From Deltaproteobacteria bacterium (lineage in GTDB: Bacteria; UBA10199; SPLOWO2-01-44-7), in the NCBI GenBank assembly GCA_016213065.1, contig JACRBV010000050.1, positions 1 through 35,318 on the forward strand: a stretch of 35,318 nucleotides of DNA, read 5' to 3'. How positions within the stretch are numbered: the stretch's first letter is position 1; every line of letters begins with the position of its first letter. Of the stretch, positions 16,951-24,392 are shown one piece after another. The notes beneath the pieces are model-generated. The model did not search any database. It was given only the letters and a program-made list of their open reading frames with translations, and was not told the origin of the DNA. The translations under genes and the position numbers were made by a program.

Positions 16951-17775
16951 TCAGTATTTCCCCAGACCCACTCGTATCTCCGTTTTTCTTGTCATTTTAT
17001 CTTCTACCGAAACAACACCCGGCACATTTTCCGCCGTCTGCCGGATGTAACGTGTCTGATCGTAGCTGGAAACCTCACCACCCAATGTCACCTTGCCGTT
17101 ATTGACCGCGACGCGCAGTTGAATATCACTGTCTTTCAGATAGGAATCCAGCAAGGAACGGATATTTTCCGCAAGAAGCTGATCCGACGCCCTTTTCCCA
17201 ATGACGTGGATATTATTCGTAACGCTTTTGACGCCTTTCGTATTCGCCGCTACATAAGCCGCCATGATTCGGTGATGCAAAGCGTTGGTTGTTCCTTTGA
17301 GCGTGACGTTTCCGTCCCGAACTTCAATGCCAAGATCACGGATTTCAATCTGGCAATGAGCGGGGATCGCTGTCGCGATGTTCCGTTGGATCTCGTAGTC
17401 GGGAACAGAGGAGGGGTTGACCTTTAACTCCTTGGTCGAATAGTTTTTACCCCATGTCCTTTCAATGATTTCTTCCAAGAGTTGCTTCTCTGCAAGGTTC
17501 ATGACGGAGCCGAACAAAATAAGGGAATCATCTTTCCTGTTGATTTGAACGTCTGTTGCATGAATGCGGGAGTCGAGTTGCAGGTGTTGACGGATCAATG
17601 CAACCGGATCCATTGCAGTATCTATCATGGGGGCTCGCGTCGCCCCCTCCAACGGCAAAGCCGTTGGAGCCTCCACCTTACGTTCGCCTTGCTCACTGGT
17701 GGCCCGTGCAGGGTGACTGCCTGAAATAAAAAGGGCTATGATGAAACAAACCATCCATTTTTTATTCGTTTTCAT
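16951..17775 (-). CDS. Exported protein with three BON domains
   Basis: 274 residues with a Sec signal peptide (MKTNKKWMVCFIIALFISGS, cleavage likely after HPARA). Three BON-type modules follow at about 57-120, 125-195 and 200-270, each with the V..G.V.L.G pattern (DSLILFGSVMN, GNVTLKGTTNALHHR, GKVTLGGEVSSYDQ). BON proteins such as OsmY act in the periplasm and are thought to bind membranes. The start follows AAGGAG and lies two bases after the DUF2231 gene, so the two are co-transcribed. A GC-rich double hairpin (17629-17669) lies in the coding sequence just after the signal peptide. Confidence 0.85.
   Translation of the reverse strand: MKTNKKWMVCFIIALFISGSHPARATSEQGERKVEAPTALPLEGATRAPMIDTAMDPVALIRQHLQLDSRIHATDVQINRKDDSLILFGSVMNLAEKQLLEEIIERTWGKNYSTKELKVNPSSVPDYEIQRNIATAIPAHCQIEIRDLGIEVRDGNVTLKGTTNALHHRIMAAYVAANTKGVKSVTNNIHVIGKRASDQLLAENIRSLLDSYLKDSDIQLRVAVNNGKVTLGGEVSSYDQTRYIRQTAENVPGVVSVEDKMTRKTEIRVGLGKY
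17629..17669. repeat. Tandem GC-rich hairpins in the BON gene
   Basis: GGGGGC/GCCCCC (17629-17634 with 17642-17647, 7-nt loop) directly abuts CTCCAACGGC/GCCGTTGGAG (17647-17656 with 17660-17669, loop AAA). Both stems are perfect. They encode the linker APTALPLEGATRAP after the signal peptide. Confidence 0.7.
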
Positions 17776-17777
17776 AA

Positions 17778-18323
17778 TTAGTTCTCCTTATGATTATGTG
17801 AATTCGGGTTTTCATCCCCATGATGATGACCGGAATTTTCTCCTTCAGCTTCTCCATTATTAGAAACGGCTTTTACGGCGGCTCCTTCGATGAAGACCAT
17901 TCGCATGCCCAGATCGGCATTTTGCAAAATCAACAAAACTACAAATCCCAACAGAAAAAGAAAAAGTTTTGATGCCTTTGGAATCCCTTCGCGTTTCAGG
18001 AAACTCCAGATCGTCAGCAAGCCTCCCAGCCCAAGGATGGTGAATCCGATTGTTTGATGGGTTTTCATCATTCGATGGACGGTTTCACCATGCGGAAAAC
18101 TTGTCTCTGCCCAGTAACCGGTAAAGACCGTGATCAGAGTGCTGACGAGTCCTAACACCAGACATATCCGTCCCGCTAACAGAAAGTCATTTCTCCTCCG
18201 AGAGATTCCGACTATGTAGAAGAACAATGCTGTCGGAAAAAGGGCGATGGGGAAATGAACAAAAACGGGATGAACATTAAAAAACTGACTAAGACCCCGA
18301 AAACCTAGAAGCGACCAATCCAT
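17778..18323 (-). CDS. DUF2231 membrane protein with His-rich tail
   Basis: 181 residues, about four membrane segments. The N-terminal HPVFVHFPIALFPTALF motif is characteristic of DUF2231. Further conserved-looking sites are GYWAETSFPHG and MMKTHQTIGF. The C-terminus is His-rich (SGHHHGDENPNSHNHKEN), suggesting metal binding, presumably on the side facing the tail. AGGGAGA precedes the ATG. It forms an operon with the BON gene and probably with the His/Cys-rich gene 68 bp upstream. A role in envelope metal or redox homeostasis is inference. Confidence 0.8.
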   Translation of the reverse strand: MDWSLLGFRGLSQFFNVHPVFVHFPIALFPTALFFYIVGISRRRNDFLLAGRICLVLGLVSTLITVFTGYWAETSFPHGETVHRMMKTHQTIGFTILGLGGLLTIWSFLKREGIPKASKLFLFLLGFVVLLILQNADLGMRMVFIEGAAVKAVSNNGEAEGENSGHHHGDENPNSHNHKEN

Positions 18324-18391
18324 AAATTATCTCCCTATTTTGAGTATGGTGCTAAAAAAAATACAACTACCCCTTCAAAAAGAGGAGATTC

Positions 18392-18832
18392 TCAAATCAG
18401 GAAAACTTGATTTTGAATATAGATCGGGACTGACTTTGGGGGACCGTGATAGTTGGAGTTGATGAAAAGATGTGGTGGAGATGCAAGAAATGTCGTTGTG
18501 GAAAAGGCCCTGCCGGTAAGTGATACGACGTAAGCATATTTCACAGGCGCCGGTGTGGCGGATGAAGCCAGAATAACGCTTTCCATTTTAACGCAATCAC
18601 AGAAATGAGGCGTTGGTGATGTGTTGTGGGATGGATGATGAGGGTCCTGCGCATGTTGACTTGCTAGTTTGGTATGCGCCTGATGACACTTGCCATGATG
18701 GGCGGTTGTATCAAGACAATGACAAAAAAAAGCGACTCCGAGATAACCCACATAAAACAAACCGGTAGCAGACAGAATGGCCTTCTTTTTTGCAGACCTT
18801 CGAATTTGGTTCAAAAAAATATTCATTTTCAA
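18392..18832 (-). CDS. Small membrane/periplasmic His- and Cys-rich protein
   Basis: 146 residues from TTG 18832 (AAGGA 8 nt upstream); ATG 18826 would remove two residues. One hydrophobic segment (about 18-38) is followed by a cluster of possible metal ligands: CHC, HHGKCHQAH, HAQDPHHPSH and HFCDC. The C-terminal 60 residues are hydrophobic and aromatic. Such proteins are often found near heavy-metal efflux genes, but none is in the window. It precedes the DUF2231 gene with its own His-rich tail, so a shared metal-related role is plausible. Confidence 0.65.
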   Translation of the reverse strand: MKMNIFLNQIRRSAKKKAILSATGLFYVGYLGVAFFCHCLDTTAHHGKCHQAHTKLASQHAQDPHHPSHNTSPTPHFCDCVKMESVILASSATPAPVKYAYVVSLTGRAFSTTTFLASPPHLFINSNYHGPPKSVPIYIQNQVFLI

Positions 18833-18890
18833 ACCGGTTCCTTCAGCGTTTCGAACGCTATTTCAGATGAGGGATCAAGTAAAGCGCATT

Positions 18891-19673
18891 TTAGATTTTC
18901 CATTCTATTTCACTATAATGTAGGGGATCTTCCGGGTGGGGAACAATGTTTAACCAGAATGTAGCCGCACCTTTCTGGTTTTTGGAGACTGCCAAAAAAG
19001 TTTGTCCCCAATGAGTGGGTTTTTTGTCAGGTGCGCAGTCGGTGATGCATCCTTTAGTCCATACCACATAAGGCCAAGCGAGTACTCCTGCAAAATGTCC
19101 GGCGCCGCGTGAAAGAGACCACCTTTTTTTAATGTGAATCCCTTTCACATATTTCTGAAGCGGGTTTTTGGTTTTAATTTTAAAAAGTGGCGAGGATTTT
19201 TTCAGCAGATTTTTTTTACGGTCAACGGGTGCGCCATAAAGAGAAATCTCTTCCGGAATAATTTTTCCATTCGGTTTTAAAAAACGTTTTTTTACATCTT
19301 CCAATGTCGGAATAAAATTTTCATCGAAAGCAAGCGGTCCCACCGTTTCCTGAATCAAGACATCCGCTTTTTCAACAAGTTCCACATTGAAAGAATGGTC
19401 TTCCAGAAAACAAATTTTATTTTTCATACCAAGTTGCTCCGCTTGCCATTGTGCGAACTCCAGCGCTTCTCCATCTACATCCATCGCATAAACTCTTTTG
19501 GCGCCTTTATGGCATGCGGCAAAGCTGAGCAGGCCAAGACCGCAACCAACGTCCACCACGACATCGCCCGGTTTCACTTTTTTTGTGATGGCGCGCAAAA
19601 GCGAAAGACTTCGCTCCATATCAAAAATCATGTGGGCATGTCGCCGGATGACGGAATGAAAGGGTTTATTCAT
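18891..19673 (-). CDS. SAM-dependent methyltransferase, PRMT-like
   Basis: 260 residues. Motif I VVDVGCGLGLLSF (39-51) and an acidic post-I (YAMDVDGEA) bind S-adenosylmethionine. The double-E-like loop has Glu109 and Glu118 (QETVGPLAFDE), and the THW loop motif is seen as THWGQ (220-224), both typical of protein arginine methyltransferases. The N-terminal helix FHSVIRRHAHMIFDMER also fits. The beta-barrel part is short compared with eukaryotic PRMTs. The substrate is unknown; a protein arginine is likely but small molecules cannot be excluded. It is a single gene, facing the tRNA gene tail-away. Confidence 0.8.
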   Translation of the reverse strand: MNKPFHSVIRRHAHMIFDMERSLSLLRAITKKVKPGDVVVDVGCGLGLLSFAACHKGAKRVYAMDVDGEALEFAQWQAEQLGMKNKICFLEDHSFNVELVEKADVLIQETVGPLAFDENFIPTLEDVKKRFLKPNGKIIPEEISLYGAPVDRKKNLLKKSSPLFKIKTKNPLQKYVKGIHIKKRWSLSRGAGHFAGVLAWPYVVWTKGCITDCAPDKKPTHWGQTFLAVSKNQKGAATFWLNIVPHPEDPLHYSEIEWKI

Positions 19674-19724
19674 TTTTTTCTATTGCACCCTCTTTGTTTC
19701 TTGTTTACTGCTGTATCAGCTTAC

Positions 19725-19797
19725 GCTCCCTTCGTCTAGAGGCCTAGGACGCTGCCCTCTCACGGCGGTAACACGGGTTCGAATCCCGTAGGGAGCA
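19725..19797 (+). tRNA. tRNA-Glu (CTC)
   Basis: A full cloverleaf of 73 nt: acceptor GCTCCCT/AGGGAGC, D-loop GTCTAGAGGCCTAGGAC, anticodon stem CTGCC/GGCGG with loop CTCTCAC (anticodon CTC at 19759-19761), T arm ACGGGTTCGAATCCCGT. It closely follows bacterial tRNA-Glu. Discriminator A; CCA is not encoded (CAA follows). Confidence 0.96.
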
Positions 19798-19813
19798 CAA
19801 TAAGATCGATGCA

Positions 19814-20164
19814 CTATCTCGGTGCACCTGTTTCCATGTTGTAGGCGTTGAAAAATTCGACGTCGTCTTCGGAATGGTTCCAGCAGTAATAACCCTCGCC
19901 GTTGTCAAAATTAACAAGCCACGGACCTTTCGGTTCGCAACCGAGTTTTGTTATTTTTTGCGTCCACTTTTCAACAATGGTCTCGAGTTCTTGTTCGTAA
20001 TAGGAACGTTGCGAAGGGGCGGGATCGATCTCCTCAATATGATTTTTGAGTCGCTCCACTTGCAACACCGCCTCGTCTGTGATGCGCTTGACAAGAGGAA
20101 GCAATTCACGCGCCTCTTCCAGACTAAAACACCTCTTCCGATTGAATTCGAAAATCGCCACCAT
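19814..20164 (-). CDS. DUF2203-family protein
   Basis: 116 residues from ATG 20164. The sequence MVAIFEFNRKRCFSLEEARELLPLVKRITDEA is the usual N-terminus of DUF2203, and the C-terminus GPWLVNFDNGEGYYCWNHSEDDVEFFN is its conserved end. Function is unknown; a coiled helical centre is predicted by composition. On the minus strand TATACT lies 11 bases upstream of the ATG with TGGACA 15 bp before it, so the message may be nearly leaderless. Divergent from the PEGA kinase gene. Confidence 0.85.
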   Translation of the reverse strand: MVAIFEFNRKRCFSLEEARELLPLVKRITDEAVLQVERLKNHIEEIDPAPSQRSYYEQELETIVEKWTQKITKLGCEPKGPWLVNFDNGEGYYCWNHSEDDVEFFNAYNMETGAPR

Positions 20165-20280
20165 ATGCGTTGAGTATAGCAGAGGGGAACCCCTGTCCAC
20201 CAAGGATTTGTGTGAGATTTGGTACAGTTTGTTTTTTGGGGGACAAGATATGCGCTGGTTGCACAAAAAATAGTTTCTGA

Positions 20281-21876
20281 ATGGGAATGAATCTTGCAAG
20301 AAAGTGGGGGATGCGACTTCCTTACTCCTTTGGCCGTTACGTGATGACCCAAAAAATTGCGCAGGGGGGAATGGCCGAAATTTTCAAAGGAAAATTTGTG
20401 GGGGAGAGTGGTTTCACCAAAGAGGTGGCGATCAAACGTCTGCTTCCAATCTGGTCGGACAATCCCAATTTTATCAACATGTTGATTGATGAAGCCAAAG
20501 CATTGGTTCATCTCAATCATCCCAACATCGTCCAGATTTTTGATTTGGGACGTGACGAAAAAACTTTTTATATCTCGATGGAATGGGTGGATGGCATCGA
20601 CCTTCGCCGGTTTTTTTTGAAGGGTGTCGAAACCGAAAGGGAATGTCCTCTTTCTATCACCCTTTTTATTATTTTAGAGGTTTTGAAAGCGCTCGACTAT
20701 GCCCACCATAAAATCCATCTGGTCCACCGCGACGTTTCGCCCCAAAATATCCTTCTCTCTTATGAAGGGCAGGTGAAACTGACCGATTTTGGAATTGCCA
20801 AGGGGAATCACCGTTCTCAGGAAACCACGCAAGCGCAGGTGAAGGGGAAATATACTTACATGTCTCCGGAACAGGCGCGCGGAGAAACCATCGATTGCCG
20901 GACCGATTTATATGCGCTGGGAATTGTTTTCTATGAATTGTTGGAGGGGAAACGCCTCTTTGATGGAGTAAATGATTTGGCAACTTTGGAACAGGTTCGG
21001 GAAGCAAGACTCCCGAAGGGCGCTTTGCAAAAGTGGCCCGCTATTTTGCGCGGGATTGTGTTGAAGGCGCTTCAAAAAGAAACGCAATATCGCTATCAAA
21101 CCGCCGCAGAGTTTTTGAAGGACTTGCAAAAGTTTATCGAAAAACAAAACCTCAGAACAGCTTCTTCAGAGTTGGCTTCGTATCTCTCTGAAATATCGCC
21201 GAAAAATGAAGATAAAGTAGGTGTTGAGACAACCGTTTCGAACGGAACGGGTGTGGAGAAAAAATCTTTCCCCACGCCGCTTTTTTTTGGGATTCTTTTC
21301 TTTTTTCTGATGTGTCTCGGCGGCGGTTTTTTATGGAGGTCGTCCAAAAAAGAAACCACGAAGCAAAATAATGTGTCTGTCGCTGAAAAAATTGCCATCC
21401 CCCCTTTGAGAGGATCCATCACCATCAATTCCAAACCAAAATCGTTCCGTGGGCATTTAAGTTTTGGAGGTATGGAAAAAGATTTTGAAACACCTTTCCA
21501 TTTGGCCGATCTGGATGTGGAAGAGGAAAAAGAAGGAAAAATCAAAATCTTGAGCGACAAAGGTAAAGAAATTATTGAGAAATTTTCCTTGGGTCCCCTC
21601 AACCCAAATTGGGCCAAGACGGTGGTGGTGGAAGAACCCAAACCCGGTTCTCTGAAAGTGGCGGCCAAACCATGGGGGCAGGTTTCCATTCCGGGAGTTG
21701 TGAGGGATCGGGAAACGCCTCTGAACACCGTTCACTTGGAGCCGGGAGAATATCGAGTGCAGGTCGCCTACCCTCCCACCAATCAAAAAACCGAAAAAGT
21801 GATTCAAATAGCCAGCGGCGCCGACATTGTCTGCCAAGCCGACTTCAGCACCAAACCAACCCTTGTTTGCCGCTGA
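20281..21876 (+). CDS. Ser/Thr protein kinase with C-terminal PEGA domain
   Basis: 531 residues from ATG 20281; ATG 20311 (MRLPYSFGRY), with AGTGGGGG directly before it, is also possible. The kinase domain is at about 18-285: glycine loop IAQGGMAEIFKG, Lys52 (VAIKRL), HRDVSPQN with Asp151, DFG 169-171, MSPEQARGE and DLYALGIVFYELL. A membrane segment at about 331-352 is followed by an outside region and a PEGA domain at about 456-522 (GSLKVAAKPWGQV, LEPGEYRVQV). The kinase is cytoplasmic and the PEGA domain periplasmic, an arrangement common in myxobacterial signalling. No linked phosphatase or FHA partner is seen. Confidence 0.92.
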   Translation: MGMNLARKWGMRLPYSFGRYVMTQKIAQGGMAEIFKGKFVGESGFTKEVAIKRLLPIWSDNPNFINMLIDEAKALVHLNHPNIVQIFDLGRDEKTFYISMEWVDGIDLRRFFLKGVETERECPLSITLFIILEVLKALDYAHHKIHLVHRDVSPQNILLSYEGQVKLTDFGIAKGNHRSQETTQAQVKGKYTYMSPEQARGETIDCRTDLYALGIVFYELLEGKRLFDGVNDLATLEQVREARLPKGALQKWPAILRGIVLKALQKETQYRYQTAAEFLKDLQKFIEKQNLRTASSELASYLSEISPKNEDKVGVETTVSNGTGVEKKSFPTPLFFGILFFFLMCLGGGFLWRSSKKETTKQNNVSVAEKIAIPPLRGSITINSKPKSFRGHLSFGGMEKDFETPFHLADLDVEEEKEGKIKILSDKGKEIIEKFSLGPLNPNWAKTVVVEEPKPGSLKVAAKPWGQVSIPGVVRDRETPLNTVHLEPGEYRVQVAYPPTNQKTEKVIQIASGADIVCQADFSTKPTLVCR

Positions 21877-21880
21877 CAGG

Positions 21881-21916
21881 TTACCATATGGTAGCAGGTA
21901 CCATGTGGTAAAATTT
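21881..21916 (+). terminator. Possible intrinsic terminator after the PEGA kinase gene
   Basis: TTACCATATGGTA (21881-21893) pairs with TACCATGTGGTAA (21899-21911) with one mismatch and a 5-nt loop, followed by AATTTTGTT. Each arm is itself a palindrome, so it could also be a repeated operator for the gene starting at 21973. Confidence 0.45.
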
Positions 21917-21972
21917 TGTTCGCAACTTTTTTTGCAAAGTGCCGATGATTATAGAGTAAAGGGGAAACAGAT

Positions 21973-23635
21973 ATGTCTTTTGGTCTGACATTGCAGACGT
22001 TTAACGATCTTATCGCCTTTTAATCCGGCCTTGAATTGTTTGTTGTGCAGGCGGGAGTGGAGCCGGCGGATATTGAAACGGCTCAAGCTACCTATTCACT
22101 CATTGAAACAACACAGGCCAATCCATTTCATGATAGAAGAGTTTTACAACGAAGGCTTTTGGAATCAGCCATGAGGGATCCAAAAATTGCTGAAGTATTC
22201 CTGCGTGCTTTGGCATTGAAACCGTCTTCTGTCCCACAACACACGCAACGTTTTGCAACACATTTCGATCCCTCTCTCTTTTTGAAAAACAAGACCGGTT
22301 CCGCACAACTTGCTGTTGGAGCAAGCGCATCACGAAGGCCAAGAAATTCGCCTCACCGTGCCGCGGTCTTTGCGGCTGGTCCGGCGAGAGGGATCGCTGA
22401 AAGACTCCGACTTCTTAACAAAAATCCGTATTTTCTGGTTATCATACCCTCAGACCGCAAATCTTTTCTTGATGGACTTGCAATGATTTCGCAACGAGAC
22501 AATATTTCTGCCTCTCCCCGTGCAAAATTGATTGTTGTAAAGTTGTCTGACGGTGGCACGGAAATCAGGATGCTTCAAAGCTCTATGTCACATGGCAAAG
22601 TTGTTTTGGAGGGAGAAAGAATTGTATGGCGCGGTTCGGTGAGGATTAGTCATGATGGTTCCAAAATGGATTTTGACGGTTTGGATAATTCTAATAGCTC
22701 GGATAGTTCTCATTGGTTACATGTCCCCCATGAATCCATTAAGACTGTCATTGGAGATGTTAATCTGGAACCACATGAATTGGCCATGCTTCACAAGACT
22801 GACAAACCGCCGCCAAGACAAACTCCAGATGTCGATGCCTATGTGAAAATTTCCTCTTTGGCAGAGGCACTCACTCTTCCAATGATGCGGGAGGTCAACA
22901 TGTTTGTGGTTGTTCGTTTGAAAGATGGTTCCATCGAAATGAGGGCGGGCGCAGGATTACATATGGCGATGATGGGTGAGAATGACGATCTGATCGCGAG
23001 CGGATGGTATGAGGTAAAAGGAAGAACAGTTACGCTTCACATTGATGGCAGGGAGGGCGATATTTCAGATATGGAAATTGATAGATTGATCCGGTCCCGA
23101 GTATTTAAGTGATGACGTCTGGGGAAATTCGGTTGCTATCGAATTTGAAACTCCACAACCATCATCCGCCGAAATAGAAGCAAGCTTATCTATACATAAC
23201 GTCATAAGTAATTGCGCATAGATGTCATTCTGAGCGAAGCGAAGAATCCCATGCCAATACTGTCCTCACTGGATTCTTCGCCTGCGGCTCAGAATGACAC
23301 CAGATAAGACATGTGCAAGTAATAATGATGTCGTCGCGTATATCTTACATAAAGCCAATAGAAATGATCACATCTACATTCCCAGAAATTGAGCAGAAGT
23401 ATTCACGGCTGTGCAAACATTTGAGAATATGTTTACGAGAAATATAAAGGGAATCATTGTCGAAATGGCAGATAGAGAACTTGAATTGAGGCTCGTAGCT
23501 GATAACAGAGGGACCCACCACAGCCTTGTGCTATTGGAAGAAAATTATTTGTCTTTCGGCAGTTATGATCATTACATTTCAGACGAAATAAAAATATTTC
23601 TGCATAAGTTTGATGATTGTGGCATTGGTCCGTAG
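21973..23635 (+). pseudogene. Decayed gene with repeated beta-type domains (nonsense, frameshift and element insertion)
   Basis: AAAGGGGAAACAGAT precedes ATG 21973, which reads MSFGLTLQTFNDLIAF and then TAA at 22021-22023; the same frame stays open to 23112 (about 358 residues from TTG 22036). Near 23090-23112 the coding signal moves to another frame (DDVWGNSVAIEFETPQPSSA), is split by a palindromic element (23191-23342), meets TGA at 23390 and ends at 23635. The protein has a repeated module: IVVKLSDGGTEIRML (about 22525), FVVVRLKDGSIEMRAG (22900) and GIIVEMADRELELRLV (23450), each followed by a glycine- or acid-rich strand region. I do not recognise the family. The piece 22036-23112 may still be expressed from an internal start, but no good ribosome site is visible. 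Confidence 0.7.
23191..23342. mobile_element. TA-bounded palindromic miniature element, type B, inside the decayed gene
   Basis: Core arms GTCATTCTGAGCGAAGCGAAGAATC (23224-23248) and GGATTCTTCGCCTGCGGCTCAGAATGACA (23271-23299). Outer arms TATACATAACG...TAATTGCGCAT and, on the minus strand, TATACGCGACG...TACTTGCACAT extend to TATAC ends at 23191 and 23342. The 152 bp minus one TA is 150 bp, or 50 codons. Confidence 0.7.
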
Positions 23636-23672
23636 ACCAAAATCCGTACACGTCCGCTTCATTTTCGTCGCT
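23634..23672. repeat. 39-bp direct repeat, left copy, flanking the ORF6N gene
   Basis: AGACCAAAATCCGTACA followed by CGTCCGCTTCATTTTCGTCGCT. It matches 24289-24327 at 34 of 39 positions; all five differences are transitions. It begins in the stop codon of the decayed gene. Confidence 0.85.
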
Positions 23673-23698
23673 CTATTTGGCAAGATGTAAAAAAATTC

Positions 23699-24295
23699 TC
23701 ACTCTTTTTGTCGAAATCCAATTTGTTTGTGTGGCGTTGGGGTTGCTGGTTCCATTAGTTGCCGGATTGCATTGAATAGGGATCGGATATGCACATCATG
23801 CTTGGTTACTTTTTGTTCTAGTTCCGCAAGTTTTTGAGCAAGCCCTTTGTGGGTTGCCAAAATTTCCTTCAGTTTGATAAAGGCTCGTACAACATAAATG
23901 CTAACCTCTATGGACCTATGTGTATTGAGTACGCTGGCCACCATAATTGCTCCATGTTCCGTAAAAGCATAGGGTAACGAGGTGGAATGTTTAAGATTTT
24001 TGAACCGGTCACAAATTGTGACCAGTTCATCTTTTTCACTTCCAGTTAATTGAAATATGAAATCCAAAGGAAAACGTTCCTTGTTTCGTTTAATCGCCTG
24101 ATTCAGAACTTTTGTAGGTACTCCATATAAGACAGCTAAATCGACGTCCAGCATGACTCGTGCACCACGGATCAGCAAGATTTGTTCGGCAATACTTTCC
24201 GTGTTCGATGTGTGTATCACATAAAATATATGAGCAAGAAGAATGCCAAGTATAAAGTGGCCAATAAACATATTTGAACATTTTGAACAGACCAA
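23699..24295 (-). CDS. ORF6N-domain (KilA-N related) DNA-binding protein
   Basis: 198 residues in the longest reading. The ORF6N domain is clear: ILLIRGARVMLDVDLAVLYGVPTKVLNQAIKRN, then RFPLDFIFQLT, LPYAFTEHGAIMVASVLN and a coiled-coil tail (LAQKLAELEQKV). The domain is known from phages, and solitary copies are widespread on bacterial chromosomes. The first 26 residues are hydrophobic and unlike the family, so initiation at GTG (Val27, about 24217) is likely. The gene lies between two 39-bp direct repeats, which suggests it arrived as a discrete cassette. Confidence 0.9.
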   Translation of the reverse strand: MVCSKCSNMFIGHFILGILLAHIFYVIHTSNTESIAEQILLIRGARVMLDVDLAVLYGVPTKVLNQAIKRNKERFPLDFIFQLTGSEKDELVTICDRFKNLKHSTSLPYAFTEHGAIMVASVLNTHRSIEVSIYVVRAFIKLKEILATHKGLAQKLAELEQKVTKHDVHIRSLFNAIRQLMEPATPTPHKQIGFRQKE

Positions 24296-24327
24296 AATCC
24301 GTACATGCCTGCTTCGTTTTCGTCACT
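24289..24327. repeat. 39-bp direct repeat, right copy, flanking the ORF6N gene
   Basis: AGACCAAAATCCGTACA followed by TGCCTGCTTCGTTTTCGTCACT, in the same orientation as 23634-23672 and 655 bp away. Confidence 0.85.
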
Positions 24328-24392
24328 TGCAACTCCTCAGCGCATCATTAAACATTCATTAAACTGGCACTGATTTTGCTCTTCTGGTTTGG

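Noticed and set aside
16812-17105. Plus-strand open frame downstream of efp
   Set aside because: It runs antisense into the BON gene and shows no recognisable domain.
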